Shown here: positions 45,015-50,129 of the stretch, piece after piece
How the letters are laid out: each line of letters begins with the position of its first letter
How positions within the stretch are numbered: position 1 is the first letter of the stretch
From: Bacteroidia bacterium
GTDB taxonomy: Bacteria > Bacteroidota > Bacteroidia > B-17B0 > Aurantibacillaceae
Direction of reading: 5' to 3'
Assembly (NCBI GenBank): GCA_016787445.1
Contig: JAEUTQ010000004.1
Span: 1-50,129, forward strand
DNA length: 50,129 nt
Translations under genes and position numbers: made by a program
Notes under the pieces: model-generated
Databases searched by the model: none
What the model saw: the letters and a program-made list of their open reading frames with translations, nothing else
What the model was told of the DNA's origin: nothing

Positions 45015-45731
45015 TTAAATTTTGTTCGCAGTAAGCTGACTGAACAAAAGACGTTTCACCACAGGTAAAAACGTTTCTTTTGTGGGCAAAGGAATGGACG
45101 ATTGAAAAATGTAAACTGCCGGATTTGGCAGATATGGATTTTGATAAATTAAGTCCTGCTTCACTTTATCGATTGGCATGGAAAGGGATATGGTGTAAGA
45201 AGAAACATAATTTGTTTTAAAACTCATTGCCTTTTGGTTGACGAATGAGATGGGCGACAACTCATAATTGTACACAAACACTTCTTTTTCGGGTGGAGTG
45301 CTTAAAATAAAGTAGCCTTCGTTTTTATTGATTGGGAGAATGCCAAGAGGTTCGCGCTGAATGTTTTTTTCTACATAGTCAAAAATAGTTTTTCCTTGCA
45401 TCACTTCCCGTGCCATAAGCGGCATGCTAAATTCAATAATCTGCTTAATTTCCTGAAACCACTCCTCTTCTTCCGGAGATTTATAATTTAGTTTAAGATT
45501 TTCGGTGTCTATTGACTCTAAAGGTTTTTTAAAACTGTCGTTTAGCTTGTTCTCTGATTCTTTTAGCTCCTTCAGATTCCTGAAATGCTCAATTAATTCT
45601 GAAAATTCAGGATAAAGCTGTGTGCTCGAAAATTTATCGTGCACCTTTTTGAGGTAGGCCAACAGAATGTACTTTTTGTATTCAAAATCTATTAAGCCTT
45701 CGGTTAACCAGTTTTTTGCAAGTGTTTCCAT
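45015..45731 (-). CDS. Hypothetical protein upstream of acs
   Basis: A 238-residue soluble protein without signal peptide or membrane segment. The N-terminal half is helical (WLTEGLIDFEYKKYILLAYL, then a charged coiled-coil-like stretch). The C-terminal half is beta-rich, with EGYFILSTPPEKEVFVYNYE and TNYVSSYTISLSMPIDKVKQ. I recognise no family. It is 50 bp upstream of acs on the same strand and likely shares its transcript. The N-terminal positions are well defined by ATG 45731. Confidence 0.7.
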   Translation of the reverse strand: METLAKNWLTEGLIDFEYKKYILLAYLKKVHDKFSSTQLYPEFSELIEHFRNLKELKESENKLNDSFKKPLESIDTENLKLNYKSPEEEEWFQEIKQIIEFSMPLMAREVMQGKTIFDYVEKNIQREPLGILPINKNEGYFILSTPPEKEVFVYNYELSPISFVNQKAMSFKTNYVSSYTISLSMPIDKVKQDLIYQNPYLPNPAVYIFQSSIPLPTKETFLPVVKRLLFSQLTANKI

Positions 45732-45870
45732 AAGCTTTTAACAAATTATACGTTAAAATTAAGGGCATGTTGCGCAAATAGCTGTTAAAAATTGTCACAT
45801 TTCATTGTTAAAAAGTAAGCCATTATTTACAAAAGCACTTTAACAATGGTGTTAATTTTGAATACAATTT
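45732..45870. other. Divergent intergenic region with ompA-type promoter
   Basis: A plus-strand TAATTTTG (45853-45860) matches TAnnTTTG 11 bases before the ATG at 45871. A direct repeat TGTTAAAAA occurs at 45783-45791 and 45806-45814. No convincing minus-strand promoter is visible. Confidence 0.5.
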
Positions 45871-46875
45871 ATGAAGATGAAGAAAATTATAGTTTTAGGC
45901 CTTATCGCTGTATTAACAGCTTGTGTGCCTCAGCGCTTGTTGGAAGAATCGAAAAGCAAACAACAGGAATGTGAAAAGGAATTAGCCGCTATTAAAAAGT
46001 CGGCCCAGGAAAACGAAACCAAACTGGCAGAGTTAAATGAACAATACGAGAAAAACGCCAAAGCACTTGGCGGATTGCAACGTGATACTTCCATTATAGG
46101 TTCGAATTACCGCAACTTAACCAGCAAATACGATAAATTAAATATGCTGAACGAACAGTTAATGGATCGTCTAAATAAACTCTTAAGCGGAAGTGAAAAA
46201 GACAATGCCAAATTGAGCAGCGATTTACAATTAACGCAGGAACAATTATTGAAGAAGCAAGATGAATTAAAAGCGCTTGAGTTGAAATTAAACAAACAAC
46301 AACAAGAGCTGGATGCCTTAGCTGCCGAATTAAAAAAGCGTGAAGCCCGTGTTGCAGAGCTGGAAGACATCTTAAAGAAAAAAGATCAGGCAGCTAATGA
46401 TTTGAAGAAAAAATTAAGTGATGCTTTATACAATTTCGAAAACAAAGGATTAACCATTACTCAGAAGAACGGAAAGGTTTATGTGAGTATGGATGAAAGT
46501 TTACTTTTTGCCAGTGGAAAAACCAATGTAGAACCAAAAGGTATTGAAGCATTAAAGAACGTGGCGAAAGTATTGGAACAAAATACCGATATCAATGTGA
46601 TGGTAGAAGGTCATACCGATGATGTACCAATGAAAGGCGCAGGTGAAATAAAAGATAATTGGGATTTAAGTGTGATGCGCGCCACTTCGGTGACTAAAAT
46701 TATGCTCACAGGCTCTAAAATTGAAGCTAATCGCATTACAGCAGCCGGCAGAGGTGAGTTTTTCCCTTTGGATGCCGCAAAAACAGCCGAAGCACGCAAG
46801 AAAAACCGCCGTACTGAGATAATTTTAACCCCTAAACTGGATGAATTGCTAAAGGTTTTGGGAGACAACAACTAA
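45871..46875 (+). CDS. OmpA-family lipoprotein with coiled coil
   Basis: A 334-residue protein with lipobox LTAC (MKMKKIIVLGLIAVLTAC), so Cys18 should be lipidated. Residues about 25-190 form a long coiled coil rich in Glu, Lys and Leu (for example ELKALELKLNKQQQELDALA). The C-terminal domain is OmpA-like, with NINVMVEGHTDDVPM-type sequence (DINVMVEGHTDDVPMKGAGE) and RITAAGRGEFFPLD, ending RRTEIILTP. It would tie the outer membrane to peptidoglycan. Start could be Met1 or Met3. A promoter lies just upstream and a terminator just downstream, so it is monocistronic. Confidence 0.93.
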   Translation: MKMKKIIVLGLIAVLTACVPQRLLEESKSKQQECEKELAAIKKSAQENETKLAELNEQYEKNAKALGGLQRDTSIIGSNYRNLTSKYDKLNMLNEQLMDRLNKLLSGSEKDNAKLSSDLQLTQEQLLKKQDELKALELKLNKQQQELDALAAELKKREARVAELEDILKKKDQAANDLKKKLSDALYNFENKGLTITQKNGKVYVSMDESLLFASGKTNVEPKGIEALKNVAKVLEQNTDINVMVEGHTDDVPMKGAGEIKDNWDLSVMRATSVTKIMLTGSKIEANRITAAGRGEFFPLDAAKTAEARKKNRRTEIILTPKLDELLKVLGDNN

Positions 46876-46901
46876 TTTAAAACCCATTTCTCCTTTTATT
46901 T

Positions 46902-46930
46902 AAAGCCCGTCTTTTGACGGGCTTTTTCTT
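46902..46930 (+). terminator. Intrinsic terminator of the OmpA lipoprotein gene
   Basis: AAGCCCGTC / GACGGGCTT with a TTTT loop (46903-46924), followed by TTTCTTTT. Confidence 0.9.
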
Positions 46931-46961
46931 TTATATGCTTGATTTTCAGGTTTTTATTTCT

Positions 46962-47039
46962 TTATACACTATTTAAACAACAGTTAAACAATAGTTAATC
47001 AAAATATTAAACAAGCATTAAATCGCTGTAAAACAGGCC
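46962..47039 (+). repeat. Seven phased copies of a TTAAACAA-like motif at 11-bp spacing
   Basis: Copies begin at 46962 (TTATACAC), 46973 (TTAAACAA), 46984 (TTAAACAA), 46995 (TTAATCAA), 47007 (TTAAACAA), 47018 (TTAAATCG) and 47029 (TAAAACAG). Three are identical and the others match 5 to 7 of 8 bases. The spacing is 11, 11, 11, 12, 11, 11, close to one helical turn, so all copies face the same side of the DNA. The array ends about 30 bp upstream of the -33 element of the gene at 47118, which suggests cooperative binding by a regulator or intrinsic curvature. Confidence 0.65.
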
Positions 47040-47067
47040 ACTTACATCACGATATGCAACCTAATGC

Positions 47068-47097
47068 TTGTCTAAACCGTAGAAAATCGTACTTTTG
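47068..47097 (+). promoter_or_regulatory. Promoter of the gene at 47118
   Basis: TTG at 47068-47070 and TACTTTTG at 47090-47097 are separated by 19 bp, a textbook Bacteroidota promoter. Transcription would start near 47103, giving a leader of about 15 bases. Confidence 0.75.
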
Positions 47098-47117
47098 AAC
47101 AAGTTATTAACACTTTT

Positions 47118-47672
47118 ATGAGAAAATTAACCTCCTCTGAATTCGATCAACTACCCATTAAAGGTAAAGGACGAAGTTCCATTGTTTTTAACTCGCTAAT
47201 CAATCTAAAAGAAGGCGAAGCGCTTTTAATAGAGCGTAAAGACTGGAACCGCAAAGCAGGACCCAGCACACTGGTACGCTACATTGAAAAAAAACACGAC
47301 ATGAAATTTATTTGTGGCGCTCTCGAGGGAGGAAAAGGTTGGGCTGTGAAAAGAATGGAAACAATTAAGAGAGAAGCGCAGAAACAAAAGCCTGTTGTTA
47401 AGAGTGAAAAACAAGAAGAAAAAGAAATTATTTCTAAAGATAATCTCCAATTAAAATCAGAGTTGATTTTGTTTTACCTCAGCAGGATTGCCATTCACAA
47501 AATTGAACGCATAGAGGACACTTTAAAGGCAACTATTATGCATTTTTGGAAAGAGGATAAGAAACTCCTTGAGCAATATCTGAATGAAATTATAATGAGC
47601 CTTCAAGATCAAGGACACATTGTTATCGAAAACGACAAGACGTATATCCCACTTCGTAACAGTAAAATTTAA
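47118..47672 (+). CDS. Hypothetical protein, possibly nucleic-acid binding
   Basis: A 184-residue soluble protein. The N-terminal part (residues 1-85) is compact and basic, with IKGKGRSSIVFNSLINLKEG and DWNRKAGPSTLVRYIEKKHD, and ends GGKGWAVKRM. A Lys/Glu/Gln-rich linker follows (residues 90-115), then a helical C-terminal domain (LILFYLSRIAIHKIERIEDT) with a final GHIVIENDKTYIPL hairpin resembling a winged-helix wing. I recognise no named family. The N-terminal pattern looks like a small DNA-binding module. It is monocistronic, with a strong promoter and a phased repeat array upstream, so autoregulation is possible but unproven. Confidence 0.7.
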   Translation: MRKLTSSEFDQLPIKGKGRSSIVFNSLINLKEGEALLIERKDWNRKAGPSTLVRYIEKKHDMKFICGALEGGKGWAVKRMETIKREAQKQKPVVKSEKQEEKEIISKDNLQLKSELILFYLSRIAIHKIERIEDTLKATIMHFWKEDKKLLEQYLNEIIMSLQDQGHIVIENDKTYIPLRNSKI

Positions 47673-47680
47673 TTCAATAA

Positions 47681-47710
47681 AAAAGCCCCGGCAAATGTCG
47701 GGGCTTTCTT
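47681..47710. terminator. Bidirectional intrinsic terminator
   Basis: AAGCCCCGGC / GTCGGGGCTT (47683-47692 and 47697-47706) with an AAAT loop has T runs on both strands. It serves the gene ending at 47672 and the convergent gene ending at 47713. Confidence 0.92.
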
Positions 47711-47712
47711 TT

Positions 47713-49764
47713 TTACTTACTTAAAATTTTGAACTCCGTTCGGCGATTGTTTTGTCGTCCTTCATCAGTATCATTCGTGTCAATTGGCTTGGTTTCGCCA
47801 TAACCTTTTGCTGTTAAGCGATCGGATGGAATTCCTTTACTGATTAAATAACTTACCACAGATTGAGAACGGCTATCGGATAATTTCATGTTGTATTCAT
47901 CCGAACCCTTGCTATCCGTATGAGAGCCTAACTCAATTTTAATGGTTGGGTTTTCAGTTAATAATTTTATTAATCGGTCTAACTCATTGGCCGACTCCGG
48001 ACGGATAGTTGCTTTATCAAAATCAAAGAAAATATTTCTTAATACAATAACACTTCCAACTTCTACTTTCTTCAAGGCAACGTCTTTTACATATTCCACG
48101 TAGGTTGCATTAATATCAATGATGAAGTTTTCGGAGTGAAACAAATATCCATCCTTTCTAACGGCAATACCATAGTTTCTACCGGCCGGTAATGTAACTA
48201 AATATCGACCTGTTGAACTATTTGATTTAAATGTGGCTAATACAACATTCTTTTCGTTATCAATTAAGTCAATATTAGCTTCCAGAACCTCGTTTGTTTT
48301 AGCATCGGTGATTACACCTTTTAATAAAGCCATTTTCGGTCCTTTCGCTTCAACCGCACCTTCTGTTTTTAAATTAGAAATAGGATTTGCTGCCATTGCC
48401 AATAATTGATCTTCTGTATTGAGCATAGGTTGCTTCTCCGGCCCTAATAGTGTCAAACGGAAAATATCCGCACCTCCATAGCCTTTCATGCTGGAGCTTG
48501 AATAATAACCATGACGGCCATTTGCCGACAACACAAAAAACACATCATCATCGGGCGTATTAATTGGAATCCCTAAGTTTTCCGGTTTGCTCCATACTCC
48601 GTTTTCCAACGTTGTTTTGAAAATATCAAATCCGCCAATGGTACCCGGACCCTTTGAAGAATAATACATAGTTTTTCCGTCGGGCATCATGTAAACACCG
48701 TCTTCGCCATATTCACTATTCAGTGGTGGGCCAATGTTTACAGCCTTCTCAAATTTTCCTTTTTCGTTAATTATTGAGTAATAAATATCATGTGCGCCTA
48801 ATCCTCCCTTTCGGTCACTTACGAAATACAACACCTTTCCGTCATAAGAAAAAGTAGCTGAAGGTTCGTGACCTGAGCTGTTAACCGCTTTGCCTAAATT
48901 CTCAGGTTTTGTCCAGGTTAAACCTTTCAATTCGGAAATAAATAAATCACCGCCGTTTTCATCAACGTAAGTAATCAAACGCTGCCCATCAGGCGACAAA
49001 CAAATAGCGGAGTTATGCTTTGCAATATTTACCGGCGTGCCGATATTCGTTGCCAAGCTCCATTTCTTCTTTTGTTTGGTAGACAACCAAATATCTTCGT
49101 AAGACAAATTATCTTCCGGACATAATTCCGGATTAACGCCGCCCGGTCGTCTGGATGTAAATAACATCACGCTTTCGTCGGCTGAAATTACAGGAGAATA
49201 ATCGCTGTAAGGGCCATTGATTTCTTGTCCGACATTATCAATAAATACGCGAACCGGATTTTTTGATAATTCCTTTCCTGTTTTACATTCATCGATGTGC
49301 TTCAATGTTTTTTTCAATTCAACATCGTCCAGTTTTTGTGTATTCTTATAGGCTTCAAACTCAGCTATTGCCTTATCCCATTCGGATTGTAGTTGATAAG
49401 CCGCCCCTAAATAAAACTTGATTTTTTTATCAACGTTAGGATTTAATTGATAAGCCTTCATTACATAATCATAGGCCCTGCTTCTTTCGTGTGAGTTTTT
49501 ACTTAAATAACAAACTGCAATCATAAAGTTCACCTTATCGTTATTCGGATTGAAGGCCTGTGCTTTCAAATAATAAGGTAAAGCCGCCATGTATAAACGT
49601 TCTTCTCCCATATCAATAATAGCATCTCCTTCGCGAATGGCTGCAATAGCCTCGCGCAATTCGTCTTTTTTATCGGGGAAATTCTTTTTCTCAAATTCAA
49701 CATTCTGAGAAAATGCCAAAAAAGGCAAGGCTACAACCGTAAGTATGTATAATATCTTTTTCAT
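47713..49764 (-). CDS. PorE-like protein: TPR, PD40 propeller, carboxypeptidase-like and OmpA domains
   Basis: The product of 683 residues begins at ATG 49764 with a signal peptide (MKKILYILTVVALPFLAFSQ). Domain order is TPR repeats (about 45-165), a WD40-like PD40 beta-propeller (about 190-440, with blades such as DYSPVISADESVMLFTSRRP and EPSATFSYDGKVLYFVSDRK), a carboxypeptidase regulatory-like domain (about 480-560, GVITDAKTNEVLEANIDLID) and a C-terminal OmpA domain (IKIELGSHTDSKGSDEYNMK, RLTAKGYGETKP). This order is that of PorE, a type IX secretion component that contacts peptidoglycan. Bacteroidota carry many paralogues, so PorE itself is not certain. It has no lipobox. Confidence 0.85.
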   Translation of the reverse strand: MKKILYILTVVALPFLAFSQNVEFEKKNFPDKKDELREAIAAIREGDAIIDMGEERLYMAALPYYLKAQAFNPNNDKVNFMIAVCYLSKNSHERSRAYDYVMKAYQLNPNVDKKIKFYLGAAYQLQSEWDKAIAEFEAYKNTQKLDDVELKKTLKHIDECKTGKELSKNPVRVFIDNVGQEINGPYSDYSPVISADESVMLFTSRRPGGVNPELCPEDNLSYEDIWLSTKQKKKWSLATNIGTPVNIAKHNSAICLSPDGQRLITYVDENGGDLFISELKGLTWTKPENLGKAVNSSGHEPSATFSYDGKVLYFVSDRKGGLGAHDIYYSIINEKGKFEKAVNIGPPLNSEYGEDGVYMMPDGKTMYYSSKGPGTIGGFDIFKTTLENGVWSKPENLGIPINTPDDDVFFVLSANGRHGYYSSSSMKGYGGADIFRLTLLGPEKQPMLNTEDQLLAMAANPISNLKTEGAVEAKGPKMALLKGVITDAKTNEVLEANIDLIDNEKNVVLATFKSNSSTGRYLVTLPAGRNYGIAVRKDGYLFHSENFIIDINATYVEYVKDVALKKVEVGSVIVLRNIFFDFDKATIRPESANELDRLIKLLTENPTIKIELGSHTDSKGSDEYNMKLSDSRSQSVVSYLISKGIPSDRLTAKGYGETKPIDTNDTDEGRQNNRRTEFKILSK

Positions 49765-49766
49765 GG

Positions 49767-50129
49767 TTATTCGGTGCAATCTGAGTTAATAAATGATTTA
49801 GCTGCAGTAACTCCCAATTCAACTGCTTTTTTCCAATCGGCGCAACTTCCCTCTTCTTCGCGTAACATTTGACGCGCGATACCTCGGTTATAATAAGCCG
49901 GACCGTTTTTTGGATTTAATTGAATGGCTTTATCGGCCATATCTTTAGCCTTTTTATATTCCTTTTGTTTAATGAATACAGAAGCTAATCCATTAAATGC
50001 AGATGAATTGCTTGGGTCCTTTTTTATTACCTCATCAAAATCTGTTTTAGCAGCTGAAATATTACCGGCATCCATGCGCGATGCACCCCTGTTAACTAAG
50101 GCAATTAAATATTTATCGTTTACTTGTAA
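49767..50129 (-). CDS. TPR protein, N-terminus off the window
   Basis: The frame runs from the right edge to TAA at 49769-49767, giving 120 residues of a C-terminal part. An internal ATG at 50075 exists, but the frame remains open and TPR-like upstream of it (KYLIALVNRGASRMDAGNIS), so the true start is outside the window. It contains about three TPR units (for example AYYNRGIARQMLREEEGSCA) and a Sel1-like cap (DWKKAVELGVTAAKSFINSD). It ends 2 bp before the PorE-like gene, so the two are co-transcribed and may act in one envelope complex. Confidence 0.85.
   Translation of the reverse strand, partial: LQVNDKYLIALVNRGASRMDAGNISAAKTDFDEVIKKDPSNSSAFNGLASVFIKQKEYKKAKDMADKAIQLNPKNGPAYYNRGIARQMLREEEGSCADWKKAVELGVTAAKSFINSDCTE

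Noticed and set aside
46923..47117. Replication origin suggested by AT-rich phased repeats and a DnaA-box-like TTATACACT
   Set aside because: Only one imperfect box is present, with no cluster of boxes and no dnaA, dnaN or similar genes nearby; a regulatory array is the simpler reading.
50075..50075. Internal ATG as the start of the last TPR gene
   Set aside because: The frame stays open to the window edge and the codons upstream still look like a TPR helix, so the gene is truncated by the window.

Overview
The window comes from a Bacteroidota chromosome, probably an environmental member of class Bacteroidia; I cannot place it more finely from sequence alone. The evidence is AT-rich DNA, promoters of the Bacteroidota type (TAnnTTTG at -7), few Shine-Dalgarno sites, a type IX secretion (T9SS) type-B sorting domain, a GLPGLI-family protein beside a TonB-receptor-like barrel, an S46 dipeptidyl-peptidase, type-B succinate dehydrogenase, and the purH-mreBCD-mrdA-rodA gene order. 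There are no rRNA, tRNA, CRISPR, phage or insertion-sequence genes, so the region reads as core chromosome with a few surface-protein genes.

Layout. 1-4987: the N-terminal part of a giant secreted protein (beta-propeller then Ig-like repeats, running off the left edge) and a secreted TPR protein, both on the minus strand. 5071-11290: mostly plus-strand housekeeping genes (rRNA m5C methyltransferase, periplasmic rhodanese, YraN, a pseudouridine synthase with a long charged tail, glmS), interrupted by a small minus-strand pair. 11321-14229: a minus-strand cluster of a fused oligopeptide ABC ATPase, a secreted unknown and a DedA protein. 14494-18004: sdhCAB. 18069-21519: a barrel/GLPGLI pair. 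21838-23652: gcvT-comB. 23649-30865: the cell-shape cluster purH-mreB-mreC-mreD-mrdA-rodA, with an internal terminator between mreB and mreC. 31007-35596: a 1,529-residue T9SS cargo protein. 35897-37447: asd followed by 3-hydroxyanthranilate dioxygenase. 37647-40164: an EamA transporter and an uncharacterised 551-residue protein. 40254-45731: an S46 peptidase, then a set unknown-acs-ogt. 45871-50129: an OmpA lipoprotein, an unknown protein behind an 11-bp phased repeat array, a PorE-like protein and a truncated TPR gene.

The most interesting item is upstream of asd. The minus-strand leader (about 37580 to 37448) holds a 14-codon ORF, MMIKKIKCAKKLFR, made mostly of Lys, Ile and Met, amino acids derived from the Asd product. 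Its stop codon lies in the loop of a hairpin. The 3' arm of that hairpin is perfectly complementary over 8 bases to the 5' arm of an intrinsic terminator just before asd. This is the layout of a classical ribosome-mediated transcription attenuator, here apparently sensing aspartate-family amino acids.

Other points worth a second look are seven copies of TTAAACAA-like sequence at 11-bp spacing before the gene at 47118, a yraN gene with no ATG, GTG or TTG start, near-leaderless promoters, and the mreB/mreC terminator.
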